Position numbers and translations under genes: made by a program
Shown: piece by piece, positions 11,050-22,985 of the stretch
Numbering within the stretch: the stretch's first letter is position 1
Layout: every line of letters begins with the position of its first letter
Source of the DNA: Eucommia ulmoides
Taxonomy: Eukaryota; Streptophyta; Magnoliopsida; Garryales; Eucommiaceae
Assembly (NCBI GenBank): GCA_016647705.1
Contig: CM028334.1
Coordinates: 7,969,546 to 8,033,545 of the forward strand
Length of the DNA: 64,000 nt
Reading direction: 5' to 3'
The notes under the pieces: generated by a model
What the model saw: the letters and a program-made list of their open reading frames with translations, nothing else
Told to the model about the DNA's origin: nothing
Database searches by the model: none

Positions 11050-12119
11050 GGATGAGAGATAGAGAAGGAGAGAAAAAAGAGAGTGCGTTTGGGAGGTGGG
11101 CCCCACGAGAAAAGAAAAAGAAAAAGAAAATAAAAAAAATGGTAGAATTGGGGCCGAAAAAAATAAAAAATAAAAATTCTAGAATGTTTCTTAAACGGTT
11201 TCTTTCCTTTTCCTAGTTAAACTAGGGTTAGAGTAGATGGCCAATACAAGTTTTTAGGGTTTCCTAGTGTTTTTCCATTCTCCATTTTTTCCAATAAATA
11301 GGACCCTTATCCTCATAGTTTGGACCAAAAAATAAAATAAAAAATCAGAGAGAAACCCTCCGAAAGAGAGATTCTCAACGCAAACTCATTCGGGAAGTCG
11401 TCTTCGATAGAGAAAAACTCATGCATCGGGAATCTTGGCCAGGGTAGGTACGTCTTCTTACCTTTTAATTTTCTCCATTATTTCCTTGTTATCGCAATTT
11501 AAATTCCTGCAAATTTTTTTTTGTTAGAATTATTCGATGATTTGATGAAAATACAAAAACGAGGCTTTCCTTTTGGGCTTAGCCTCAGAGCGTGAGATAA
11601 GGACGATCTTTTATTTTTATTTTACTTTTTTTTTTTAATTATTATTTTGATCTAAGTTGTTGCTATACCTAAATTCATAAAAAATAATGTTGATCCTAAA
11701 ATTTTGATGAACAATTAAGTGTTGATGTTTTGATGGAACTAATAGTTTGTTCAAATGTTTTAGTTAATTAAGTTCCTATGATGAAAATGCAATGACAAAT
11801 TTATAAATGGATTCTAAATGATGATGTCAAAGATGATGAAGAATTAAGAGTTTGAAAAAATTAGAAAAAATAACTCAGGTGAATTTCAACTCTTAATATC
11901 TCAATAAGGAACACACATGGCATAAAAAGTTTTTATTGTTTATGTGTGTTTTGATATGATGAAATTATTTGTTCCTATGTATATTTAAAAAGAAATATTT
12001 ATAATTGACTAAAATGGAATTTAAGAAATTAGTGGAGTTTATTTAGAAAAGAAAATGGTTAAAGGGGCGAAAACGTAAAAGAGAATGAGTTAAAAACGAG
12101 TTCAAAAAAGAGATCCAGC
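11047..12119. other. Spacer with promoter/leader-like segment, possible old LTR
   Basis: Around 11,290-11,460 there is CCAATAAATAGGACCC, an A-rich purine leader (CAGAGAGAAACCCTCCG) and AGGGTAGGTACGTC that could be a splice donor. This is the look of a plant promoter and 5' exon, or of an LTR. No open reading frame follows. The rest is AT-rich and unremarkable. Confidence 0.35.
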
Positions 12120-12310
12120 ATATATAAGTCGACTAGTCAGTCGAATGAACAAAGCAGCATGAACTCTCTGTATCTCTAAGTCGACAGGCAGGTCGACCGG
12201 TGAAGAGAAACTGAACTCTCTGTATCTCTAAGTTGACAGATAGGTCGACTGGTAAAGGTAAATCAAACTCTCTGAATCTCCAAGTCGACAGATAGGTCGA
12301 CCGATGAACG
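12120..12310 (+). repeat. Tandem repeat of about 57 bp, three units and a partial one
   Basis: Units share AACTCTCTGTATCTCTAAG, then TCGACAGRYAGGTCGAC and a GGTRAAG-type ending. They occur at about 12,160-12,216, 12,217-12,272 and 12,273-12,310, with a partial unit upstream. Each unit contains a GTCGAC-like palindrome. No coding frame is conserved across units. Confidence 0.75.
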
Positions 12311-12850
12311 TAACAACTTTGATCCTTGGTCCTCCAGTTTACTATATATATATAGTTGTCTAATATAGTTGTCTATCGTTATATTTGGTGAAATTGCACA
12401 CTTGGTCCTCCAGTTTCAATTTCTGAAATTTTTAATTGATTGCAAGTAGGTCCTTATGATTGCTTTCACTATTAGTAAAATAAACAAACTCTGTTAACTC
12501 TGTATCTTAGATAACTTCATTTCAGTTTGTTTTCTTGATGAGTTTTCTTCTTATGATTACAATCAAACTAAAACGAAAAAAATCTATCAAGACAATTCAC
12601 TCAGATGAGTAAACGAACTTATTCAAACTAATGATTTTGTATTGTAAAACACAAAGGATGATGTAACTTATAAACACTCTCTTGTAGAAATACAACACTG
12701 ATAACTCTCTAGTGTTTGTGCTCCAATATAATGTCACTCAATATTGCAGATACAAAATTTGAAGTACTAAAGTGAAAATAAAGAACAAGCAAATAATAAG
12801 ACAACGGAAATGTTGGAAAATTTTAGTGCAAAAATTAATTAATTAATACA
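12311..12850. other. Spacer, nothing recognised
   Basis: Two near-identical phrases CTTGGTCCTCCAGTTT (12,325 and 12,401) bracket a short TA repeat. The remainder is AT-rich with no supported feature. Confidence 0.4.
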
Positions 12851-12859
12851 TAATAAGAA

Positions 12860-13712
12860 GGGAAAAGTACGATTTAGACCCTCTAACTATTGACACATTT
12901 CTAAGTGGTCCCTCTAAGTTTAAACGTTTCATTTTAAACCCTCTACGTATCTAACATTTCAAATTCGTCCCTCCGTCAGAGATTCCGTTAAAACTAACAG
13001 AATCTCAAGGGCAAAATGGTCATTTTACATTTTTTTAATTTTTTAATCATTTTTAATTAAATTTTTTTCCCTCTCTCTCTTCTTCCCCTTCCTCTCTCTC
13101 TCCCGCCACCTCCCTCTCCCTCCCCCCGCCACCTCTCTCTCCCTCTCCCTCTTCCTCCCCTTCCCCTCTCTCCCTCCCACCCCACCCCCGTAACAGGGGG
13201 TGAGTTCACCCCCTGCAACAGGGGGTGGTTGCGCCCCCTGTTGCAGGGGGTGGAATCACCCCCTGTTACGGGGGTGGTTGCGCCCCCTGTTTCAGCGGGA
13301 TTCCACCCCCTGCAACAGGGGGTGGTTGCGCCCCCTGTTTCAGGGGGGGTACCCCTGTTTCAGGGGGTGGTTCCACCCCCTGTTGTAGGGGGTGGTTCCA
13401 CCCCTTGCAACAGGGGGTGGGGTGGGAGGGAGAGATGGGAAGGGGAGGAAGAGGGAGAGGGAGGTGGCGGGAGAGAGAGAGGAAGGGGAGGAAGAGAGAG
13501 AGGATTTTTTTTTAATTAAAAATGATTAAAAAATTTAAAAAACATGAAATGACCATTTTGCCCCTGAGATTCTATTAGTTTTAACGGAATCTCTGACGGA
13601 GGGACGAATTTGAAACGTTAGATACGTAAAGGGTTTAAAATGAAACGTTTAAACTTAGAGGGACCACTTAGAAATGTGTCAATAGTTAGAGGGTCTAAAT
13701 CGTACTTTTCCC
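12860..13712. mobile_element. Mutator-like foldback element (non-autonomous), 853 bp
   Basis: Begins GGGAAAAGTACGATTTAGAC and ends with its exact inverse. The terminal inverted repeats are about 250 bp or more and nearly perfect, with only scattered mismatches. The 9-bp direct repeat TAATAAGAA lies on both sides (12,851-12,859 and 13,713-13,721). A 9-bp duplication and long inverted ends are diagnostic of Mutator-like elements. No transposase is encoded, so it needs a helper. The interior is an array of small GC-rich palindromes. High arm identity and an intact duplication suggest recent insertion. Confidence 0.93.
13186..13425. repeat. Array of CCCCCTGCAACAGGGGGTGG palindromes in the element core
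   Basis: About ten copies of CCCCCTG-N-CAGGGGG hairpins of about 17-20 bp, spaced by GGTTGCGC or GGTTCCAC, alternating in direct and inverted order. Because the unit is palindromic, overlapping glycine/proline-rich open frames appear in all frames (13,200-13,519). These are artefacts of the repeat. Confidence 0.9.
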
Positions 13713-13721
13713 TAATAAGAA

Positions 13722-14099
13722 ATATGAGAAATGACAATGAAAAAGATCCAATATTATTTGTTACATAAACATTCTAGATCAACGGATGACAACATAAAAA
13801 GATAGAATATAAATTTATATTACAATCGAATTATAAAATATTTAATGGAAAAATAAGAACAAGATATTTACAGTATTATCGAACAGAAAAAGAAATAAAA
13901 ATATCAGGAAAAAAATTGAGGTAATCTTTTGACGATTTCTCCTTAAAACAAATTTCACCCTGCTACAGTGCTCACGGTTTAAGTGAATGATTTCCTTCCA
14001 AGATACAACGATCAAACAGCTACTAGTACCAGTATTGAAAGCTCAATGAACTGGAAATGTGTTAAACTCTCTCAAGAACTCTCAAGGTGTGCAAATTAC
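13722..14099. other. Spacer, nothing recognised
   Basis: AT-rich DNA between the Mutator-like element and the copia remnant. Parts may be upstream decayed copia sequence. No supported feature. Confidence 0.4.
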
Positions 14100-15240
14100 A
14101 AAAGTCCATTATGGACTTAAAAGTGTTTCTAAAAGTTGAAACATCCATTTTGATAAGGTAGGAAAATCGTTTGATTACCTCCAAAACATAGATGATCCAT
14201 GCGTGTAAAAGAAAATAGATGGAAAAGCTATATGTTTTCAAGTAGTGTACGTCGACGACATTCTACTGATTGAAAATGATGTAGGAATGTTATCAACTAT
14301 AAAAATATATCTTTCTCAAACTTTTTCTATGAAAGATTTGGGAGAAACGTCCTATATACTGGGTATAAAGGCCTATAGAGATAGATCTAAAATGATGTTT
14401 GGTTTATCCCAATCCGTGTCTATAGATAAAGTGTTGAAGTGAATCAATATGAAGAATTCCAAGAATGGCTATCTTTCAGTCTGACATGGAATTCATCTTT
14501 CTAAGATGATAAGTTAATTTTATGAAGAGAAGATAGGGATGAGTTATTTCATATGCTTCAGCAGTTGGAAGTCTCATGTACGCAATTCCATGTACCAGTC
14601 TAAATATCGGTTATGCTATTGGATTGACCAACAAATATCAGGTGGATCCAGGCTTGCAACATTTGAAGACTCTGAAATATATACTCAAGTACTTGAGAAA
14701 GACTAAGAATACATTTCCATTCTATGGAGGAGGAGGAGGAGGAGAATTGGGAGTTGAAGGTTATACTGATTCGAATTTTCAATCTGATGTGGTTGACCAA
14801 AAAACAACTTCGGGATTGTATTTATCCTAAATGGTAGGTTGTTAGATGGAGAAGTTTTAAGTATTCTACAATTGCAGTTTTCGCTACTAAGGCCGAGTAC
14901 ATTGTTTGTTCCGATGCAGTTAAGGAAGGTGTATGGATTAAGAAGTTCATTTTTTATTTTTAGGTGGCTCCAACCATTGAGTTGCTGATACCTTTGTATT
15001 TTGATAGCAATAGTGCTATAGCTCAAGTAAAGGAACCAAGATCTTATCAGAAATCCAAACACATAGAGCGACTGTCCATTTGATTCGTAAAATCATTGGG
15101 AGGAATGATGTCAACTTTAGGAGAGTAGACATAACAGATAACATAATACATCCACTCTCTAAAGCTATGAGTTTACAACAATTAGATCGACATATTCTAA
15201 ACATAGATATTGGATATTGTTCTGATTCGCTATAGAGCTA
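14100..15240 (+). pseudogene. Ty1/copia RT-RNase H remnant
   Basis: The RT active-site box YVDDILLI is at about 14,248-14,272, followed by SMKDLGETSYILGIK. The RNase H part has VEGYTDSNFQSD and KTTSGLYL, then, through several frameshifts, the terminal KHIE...VHLIRKIIGRNDV, NIIHPLSKAMS and QLDRHI landmarks near 15,058-15,200. Stops and frameshifts occur every 100-200 bp. A run of GGA repeats inserts glycines at 14,727-14,744. This copy has the canonical copia C-terminus that the 1.6-kb remnant lacks, and it belongs to a different copia lineage. Confidence 0.85.
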
Positions 15241-15249
15241 GTGGGAGTT

Positions 15250-15850
15250 TGTTGGATGTAAACTCTAGAGTCAATCTTACAATCTTTGCTTAAGGCTTGT
15301 GTTTGTAAAACATTTCAATCTCAAGTATAAATAAAAGGTATTTATTGATATTAGCCTTGCAATTATATTTTTATCGCTGTAGACCTTGAATCTCGAGTTG
15401 AGTATTTGGCTATTTAATGTGATTATACAGGAGGAAACCAAAGACATTTAGTATCTCAATATTCTAAATTATTTCTAATCGGTATTAGATTGTTGAAAAA
15501 GGTCTTCAACAACGTAGGCTAGCTTGATCCAATGTTATATATTTGAAAATGGTGAGTCTCAATCCATTAGTATGAGGTACTGCAACATCTGCCATGGGAC
15601 TTTTTAAGTGGTAGCTAGGATTTCGTGATCATTCTTGATATCCTGTATGGTAATTTTGCTTGAGTCAAAGTAGGATATCTAAGGTGTAATATATTATGTG
15701 AACTTTTGTACTTGAGGTACTGTATATTACATATATGAGTTGTTGTATTTTGATACCGCTGAATATTGTTATGTAACCATGAGACTTTAAAGATATTTAT
15801 TGGGTATAGTGGAATATACATGATAATATATAAGTATTCAAGTAGGGAAC
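15250..15850 (+). mobile_element. Copia 3' LTR (right end uncertain)
   Basis: TGTTGGATGTAAACTC begins right after the purine tract CTAGTGGGAGTT at 15,238-15,249, the usual copia polypurine-tract/LTR junction. It contains TGTGATTATACAGGAGG near 15,418. The right boundary cannot be set without the 5' LTR; about 15,850 is a guess where the sequence character changes. Confidence 0.55.
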
Positions 15851-18499
15851 TGTTAGCCCAAATAGCTACTCAAGACAAGGGTGAATTGGGTAGTTACCAA
15901 ATTTAAACAATCAAACACTTTAAACACAAATAATTAATTTCCCTAAATAGATTATTATATTTATATGCAATGGATATGTGTTTGGTACTAAGTGCACACC
16001 TAAGCACAAGATAGAAAATAAATCAATGCAGCACACATGAATTAATCCTGATTTGGTCAAGTTAGTCTTGCCTACATCCAGTCCCCCGAGCTCCACGGAG
16101 ATTCGCAATCCACTAAACCCCTGATTCCTTTACCAGGTAGGAACCAAACCCTTACAACTCACGATTTTTTTATAGACACAAAATCAACCTTTACAAATTA
16201 CCTTTTTTCCAAGTTAATGATGAACTCTATCTTTTTACCAGATTAAAGAAAAAACTAACTCTCTCTCACTTACCCTTTTCATAGGGAAGAATGAACATTT
16301 ACAAATCACTTAAAAATAATTCAATTGCAGGATAAATCAAAATTTAATTCTTTTCAAGGGAAAAGAATAATCTAGTCTTTTTACAAGATAAAGATCAAAT
16401 CCTGATTTTTTTCACAAGAAAAAGATAGAAACCTAACTACCTTGAGTAGACACCATCTCAAACGTGTCTAATCATCTCAAACTCACAAATACAAAAAATG
16501 TAAGTTTCTTCCTACAAGGAGCTTCTACCACCTCAATTCAAATATACTCAATTAATATCATGAATAATTACTACATAATAGATAAAATGTGAAGCAAACA
16601 AAAACTTGATTAATATGATCAAGTAGATAGCACAAATTTAGCACGTAATCAGATAATCAGGCAAAAATTGTTTAATTTTTTTTTCTTTAGGCTTTTAAGT
16701 TCAAAAAGATTTTGTAACAATCCTAAATCAAACAATCAATATAAATATGACTTTAGAAATAAAATAATAAAATTTGGATGGATCTCACCGGGAAACACTG
16801 AAGATAATGATAATATCGCAATTAGAAATCGAATCGGTGATGCTAAACAACTAAAACTTTAGATGAAGAACCTGAATAGAATCTCTCGTAGAAATCTCAG
16901 CAAAAATATCACTCTTATAATAGCTTAAAACTGATGTTCTTGATATTTAAAACTCAATCCCGCAGATATCTTTAAATAGACCTAGAATTAGCCCTCCAAC
17001 AACTGGTTTTTAAATGTTATGTCAATAGATGACACATATGAACCCTATATATCATATAGATTCATAACAACTATATTTGACCAACAATAAAATTTTTAAA
17101 ACTCTCAATTTAGTCCCATAAATAATTTGATCTTAGTCCATGAAAGTATGAGAATAATTATATTTAAGTATATACACTAAATCGTTAGGTCAAATAAATT
17201 TTCATAAATCTCTCTCATATCTTTGACTCCAATTATTCTCTATCAAAATAGCAATATTTAAACTCAAAATTCGCAGGTTTAAATATAAGAATTTTAAAGA
17301 TATCTTATAACGACTACTTTTCAAATACTATGTCATTAAATGACACTCCAAAACCCCATATATCATATATGTTCAAAATATATATTTTTCATTTAAAATA
17401 TTCATGGGAAATTTCATTTTAGTCCTTAAAATATTTTTAAATCGAAATCCATCAAAATATGAAGCATTAAATCACTTCAATTAAAAGAATATCAAAATAT
17501 ATGGACCAAATCAATAAGGATCACATAATAGGTTGTTCATATTTGAATTACATTCAAATCCCCTAAATCCCTCTCTTGCAATCATAAAAAACAAATAGTT
17601 TTTTATCAAGAGACCAAATCAACCGATTTCCTAACTGAAGTAGTCAGTTGACCTACTTGCTCCAATCGGTTAACTTAGCCGTTGGCCTTATACCCATTTG
17701 GTTGACTGACCTTACCTAGTTGGTTGATCGAATTGATCAGTGAGCATCCAATTCTTTCCATTTCATCTACTGACTCATTCGATTGATTGACCCTTTTTAT
17801 TCGATTGGCCGATTGGATCAGAGTGCTTACTTCCTTACTCATGTCAGCTACTGTTTCAAACAGTTGACTGATTGCTTTTCTCGGTTGACCGATTGGATCA
17901 ATATAACTCTATTTTAATTCCCAAAACTCATTATTTTAATTCCCAAAACTCATTATTTTAATTAGTCCACCGATTACTTTTCTCGGTTGACCAAATTGAC
18001 CCGAAAACACAATTTTTTATACTTTAAAACATATTTTTCAATTAGGACAATTATCAAAAATATTTCACATAAGGAGCACATATAATATTTCATTTTAGGA
18101 TCTTAAACTTATCACTTCTTATCATGACACACATATAATTAATTCATTTAAGTGTCGTGTGTGATCCTAATTTGGGTTGCATTAAAAGTATATAAGTAAA
18201 AAGTTATTTTCACATAATTTTCTTCAATGTCTTCAGAACTCTTCACGTCTTCATCATGCCCATCTTGCACCCTTTATATTTTCTTCAACAAATCTTCTTC
18301 ATACTCAAATGCATGAAACTCTAAATTTGAAACACTCGATAAAACCATTAGTTTCACAAAAAATATCAATATTTAATTGTTCATCAAAACCATGGGTTCA
18401 ACAGGATCTATCACTCTTGGCAAAAGGAGGTGTGATCCATGTGATTTGGCTTAATATTAATTCACCCAAGTCTTTGTCCAGAGTAGTGTGATGATTGGG
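15851..18499. other. Non-coding repetitive DNA, unidentified element
   Basis: AT-rich sequence with recurring short phrases: ACAAGATAAAGATCAAATC-type at 16,180-16,430, paired AACTCAATCCCGCAGAT / AACTCAAAATTCGCAGG at 16,950 and 17,265, each followed by GATGACACAT / GACACTCC and TATATCATATAG, and a GATTGACCGATTGG-rich stretch at 17,620-18,000. This suggests a duplicated region of a degraded retrotransposon or its LTR. No protein domain was recognised. Confidence 0.4.
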
Positions 18500-19364
18500 A
18501 TGAAATTCCAATCATGTATCATAAGAAATTATATTATCAATCAAATACATACAATTAGATTAAGTTTTTTTTTACTTAAACATATCATATTCGTCCTTTA
18601 GGGTACATAGATGGAGAGATCATGGAATAAACATATCACACTTGAGAGAATTCTCAGGCATTGCCTAGAATTTTTTGCGCTTGTAATAGCCTAGTTTCCC
18701 ACCAACTAGTGAGCCGCTCGTTTGTTCCTGGACAACCACTGTCACACCAATCTAAATGTACTCACATGCACCAGAAAACAGTATGCAACCCAATGTTTAC
18801 AACCGAAGTCCATCCCATTTTATGACTGAGTAAAAACAAGGGAACACATACATAATTTCTAGCTAAGGGTGGCAGGAACATTAACTTACTACTTTGCCCA
18901 CAAAAATTCGAAATACATACTATATATAGGCTCAAGATGCAGTTGACACCCCCAAACTGCTAGGACACATGGCCTAAATCTGTGAACATATTAGACAAAT
19001 GGCACAACATGCATGTTGGGGCAGTTACTTGGCTAGTTTTTCTGGAAAGTACACATAATTACCCCACATGCCTTGCACATGTCCCAGAAATTGTCCACAC
19101 TTAGTTAATTTTCGCACATTAACTAAGCACCAGCTGCCCAGCTCAGCCTACTGTTTCGTTGCACCTTGTTATGTTGTTGTGCCCAACGATCGCTACTGCA
19201 ATATACATTTTTTCTCACCAAAATGCACCGTTACACCCAACAGTGCACCATGCCGCCTACATGACACTACTCACAATGTAGTATTGCGCCTACGTTCTGC
19301 CATCCTGCCCTGGTACTACGTCAAGGTCTTCCGTTGGTTTTATGCCTCGCTTATGAAACCTAAT
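18500..19364. other. Left half of an unidentified repeat split by the 19.4-kb LTR
   Basis: The sequence up to CTTATGAAACCTAAT appears to continue at 21,040 (CCTAACACCACGCC) after the solo LTR. It has pyrimidine-rich, CAC/GCC-type composition unlike the surrounding AT-rich DNA. The 99-residue open frame at 19,068-19,367 runs into the LTR and has no recognised similarity. Confidence 0.45.
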
Positions 19365-21039
19365 TGATGAGTGATTTATTTAATAACAAATCAAGTACTT
19401 TTAGATTCAAATAATTGTGTGTTTTCAAGTATTTTTGTTAGTTTAATGTGTTTTTGTTGTGTTTTGTAGGATTACAAATAAATGAGAGAAACGATGCAAA
19501 ATGCGTGCAAGTGTTGTAACTTCAAAGTCAATTTTAATCACGATTCAATCCGAATTTTGAGAAATGCAAAACATGTAAGTTGTATATCTATATCTTATCT
19601 TTCCATAGGTTTTTGAATCACTTCAATCGGATTTTGGACGAGAAAGCTACGGTAAAAATACGAATCATATATCAGCTCTACCCAACGCGCGGTGCAGCTC
19701 GCTTCAATCAGTGTGTTTAGCCATAGCGCACTGCAGCGCCGACAGTCGGATCTAAATCATTTTAAAGGCATTTAGGGCTTATTTTTGGAGAAAGGAGAGA
19801 GGAGAAGAAAAGGAATAGAGAAGAGGCGAATTTGGGAGCTATTGGAGGCGATTTTGGGTGAGAAAACACATGGTGATGACGTTTTGATGTGAGATCGAAG
19901 AAGAAAATATCATTGGTGGCACGTGTAGTTGAAGATCCAGAGTCCAAACCCACAATAAATATTTTATCCCCCTTTCTCTCTCCCTAGTCTTTTGTTTTAA
20001 GTTTGTATTTGTAATATTGTGTTGAACATACTATATTTATAAATTTATTGAGAAGATTAGCGATTGATCTATCTATGTTGTACTCGTAATCTAGATCTAG
20101 GGCTTTGACGTAGTCTCGTTTGAATCGTGTTATGAATATTTTGTCAATTTTTAGATTTAATTCTATTTTATGCATCTCTTAGGCCTAATGCGTTTGATTC
20201 ATGAAGCCAATGAGTTAGACGAGTTTAGGTTGCAAATTTTATACTCGGGAGAAGTTGAATTCGTAACCGGATTTAGGAGTGCATATCTTAGGTTGTTGTG
20301 AATCCGGGAGGAAATCAACATCTAAGTATTCGAGTTAAGAATTTAGGATCTTGTGAAACTGGGAGATAATCGAGTTCTAGATTTATCAATTAGAATCGCC
20401 ATTCAATTGTATTTATCGTTATAATGCTTCAAATGTATTCTTTCACATGATATTTTAGTTGAATTGAGAACTTGGGATTTGACACTCGGGAGAGGTAATC
20501 TCGGGTTCGGATTTAGGTTAAACATAACGTAAGCTTTAATAGATCGGAAGATATTTAGAGCTTGCGTAATCTATAAGGTCGGGAATAGCGAATATTTTCA
20601 CCTAAATACGGGATAGGGATATCGGTATTGAAGTGATTACATATTCTCTCACTTAACGCTCGGGAGAGGTAGTGAGAGAGTAATAGCACGAGGACTTTGA
20701 TTATTAAATGAACGGAATTAACTAACAATTACTAAATAGGAAAACACGAGAATAACGAGATAAAATTAAACCCCTAGAACATTTGTATATCGATAATCCA
20801 TATTTTATTTTATTTTTGTATTTGTATTTGTATTTATATTTAATTTAGTTGTTTTAGAATTATTAATTTAAAAACCAAAAAAATCAAACGCCTAAATAAA
20901 GTTAAGTTACGATAATTGCGGTACTTAACGACAATTTAAACCAATCCCTGTAGATACGACAACTCTATTCTTCCTATACTGTTAAAACTTGACCCATACA
21001 CTTGCGGTATCGTAGTGACAAAGAAATTTGCTACTACCA
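19365..21039 (+). mobile_element. Solo LTR, TGATAGG-type family, divergent copy
   Basis: Starts TGATGAGTGATTTATT and ends GCTACTACCA. It shares with the copies at 47.5, 50.2 and 61.6-63.0 kb the block GTATATCTATATCTTATCTTTCCATAGGTTTTTGAATCAC, the CACTCGGGAGAGGTA blocks, and the end region CAATCCCTGTAGATACGACA ... TTAAAACTTGACC. CCTAA lies one to two bases outside both ends and may be the target duplication. No internal genes, so solo. It is longer and more diverged than the other three copies. Confidence 0.7.
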
Positions 21040-22029
21040 ATCCTAACACCACGCCTAGGATTACCTTGCACTATATGCCAATTCCACTAATGTGCACCCA
21101 GATTGCCCAATGACGTACTATTTTGGCAAAGCGTGACCAACAAATTGGTCCAATGCTGCTTCGTTCCTCCAATGAATGTTGCCGTATCTTGACACTCATT
21201 GCCTTAGTCGCATGCCAAAGTCTTGTTCATTGCCATGCCACCCACATTACATAGATCTTAACATTGTGTCTAAGATCACCATCACAATGCTTAACACCCA
21301 TTGGTGTTGTGCTCGTGCCTTTGTCCGCTGATGCGTTGCGCCTCGATTTATGCCTCAAACTAATATCATTAGACAAACCTTACCCCAAGCTTTCCATTAT
21401 GTGTAAGTCAGGCCTTACATCTTGCCTTGCCGTGTCGACGCCCCCCAACACGCCTAGGGTCTTGCCTTGTCTTAGGTCTGGAGGGAGGGGCACCTCCTTA
21501 CCATACTTTAAGCAAAATAATCCAGGTGACAACAATAGACATGAAAATGTCTGAGGAGTCATAATGGAGTCAACAGTGAGACCTTGCCTACGGTTGAATC
21601 ATTGGTTTAGTCGCACGCCCACGTTTTGTGCCACGTTACCCCAACTTGGCACCACCGTGCCAACATTTTACCTATTGAACTATGTCCTCACCCAACATTT
21701 ATCTACCTTTGAACTTGAGTCAACCTCTGTTCATATTCCTTGCCCATTCCGCTCTTTGGCGCCCCATGCACCAAGGTCGGTTAACAATATGTAACAAGTT
21801 GGTGCCTTCATATACCAACGTTTTCGTTTGTGCCACATGCACTACGTCCAGTAGCAAAGTGTATCAAGTTCGTGCCAACTTGTCATTTAGCTTAATTAGG
21901 GGTTAGCAAATGAGAAAGGGGATCGGTTCCTAATACCAATTTTTTACCTCATTAATGATATACAAAAAAGAGCATATATTGGGGTCGTGAGCCCCCAGGT
22001 CCAAATGAGGATGAAAAAGTAATTTGAAG
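21040..22029. other. Right half of the split repeat, non-coding
   Basis: Same CAC/GCC/TTGCC-rich composition as 18.5-19.36 kb, with phrases such as GCCTTAGTCGCATGCC and GGTTTAGTCGCACGCCC. Small open frames (21,264-21,906) have no recognised similarity. Confidence 0.4.
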
Positions 22030-22985
22030 TTTTGAAAACTTGAGGAAATTCTCTATCAAACCAGCTTATGATCTACTTGCTTCTAAGGATGAAAATGGTT
22101 CTGTGACAATTTGGAATTGGATTCGGAAGCTTAGACTCTCCCAAAAGCTCATATATTTCCTTTTGTTGGTTACCCATGGTAAACATGTTACTAATTCGTT
22201 CAGAACTATTAAGAGCGATAATGTTTCTAGTATTTGCCAAAGATGTCAGGTTTGTATGGAATCCATTAACTACGCATTGAAGAAGTGTCCTACAGCAAGT
22301 AGGATCTGGGCTTACTTTGCTGAGGTCCTCGGTGGGTCTCTGAGATATGAATTTGGAGTTGTCATAGTATATAAAAAAGATTCTGGAAGGGAGTACATCT
22401 AACTCTTCTAGTTTTTTTCTTTTTTGTTGCAATCATTTGGGAGATATGAAAAGATAGAAATAAGAAGGTGATTGAGAGAGTTGAATCTGACACCTTCACT
22501 ATAATTCCCCAGAGTAGGGATTAGAGGCCTTGTCTGTGACAACCTAGGAGCTTGGATTGGAGGATACTTCGGTCAAATCGTGGAGTGTACTGGGTTGGAA
22601 GCGAAGTTGAAAATCATCCACACTGAGATCCGTATTGCTTCAGGAAGGGAGTTACCAAGGCTCGTCATGGAAACGGACTCAAAGGAAGCATTTTCTCCCG
22701 TACTGGGAGACTGCATGGAGATGCACATATATAAATCTTGAGTAGAGGACTGCAAAAGCTTCCTGAGAAATAACAACTACATCCTGCAGTTTGTCCCTAG
22801 AGAGGAAAACAAGCGTGTCGATTTCCAAGCGAAGAAAGGAGCAAGCGGAGGAGTAGAGCTGAAAATTATGAAATCACCGTTGGAAGAGATGACAGAGATG
22901 ATCCTTGCGGAAATGGATGCGGGTGCTTTTGACCCGTGTCCATAATTGTGTTATGTTTTTTTTTTTTTTTTTTTTTTTTTTATTA
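22030..22985 (+). pseudogene. LINE 3' end: zinc-binding and RNase H domains, broken
   Basis: 22,046-22,402 translates to the RT zinc-binding segment of plant L1-type LINEs: FSIKPAYDLL, WNWIRKLRLSQK and the cysteine box CQRCQVCMESI...KKCP...IW, in which the usual histidine is replaced. From 22,527 another frame gives the C-terminal RNase H-like domain: CDNLGAWIGGYFG, LEAKLKIIHTEI, VMETDSKEA and FVPREENKRVDFQAKKG, with one TAG at 22,739-22,741. Known plant LINEs carry this domain order at the end of ORF2. Stops and frameshifts make it inactive. A poly-T tract at about 22,957-22,981 follows the terminal stop. Confidence 0.85.

Noticed and set aside
11290-11460. Promoter-plus-first-exon look (TATA-like, purine leader, possible donor site)
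   Set aside because: No downstream exon or reading frame could be found; kept only as a remark in the spacer entry.
13200-13519. Gly/Pro-rich open frames of 62-96 codons in several frames
   Set aside because: The palindromic GC array keeps several frames open at once; the pattern belongs to the Mutator-like element's core.
19068-19367. 99-codon cysteine-containing open frame that could be a small secreted protein
   Set aside because: No signal peptide pattern, it runs into the LTR boundary, and its host sequence is a repeat with the same composition at 21.0-22.0 kb.
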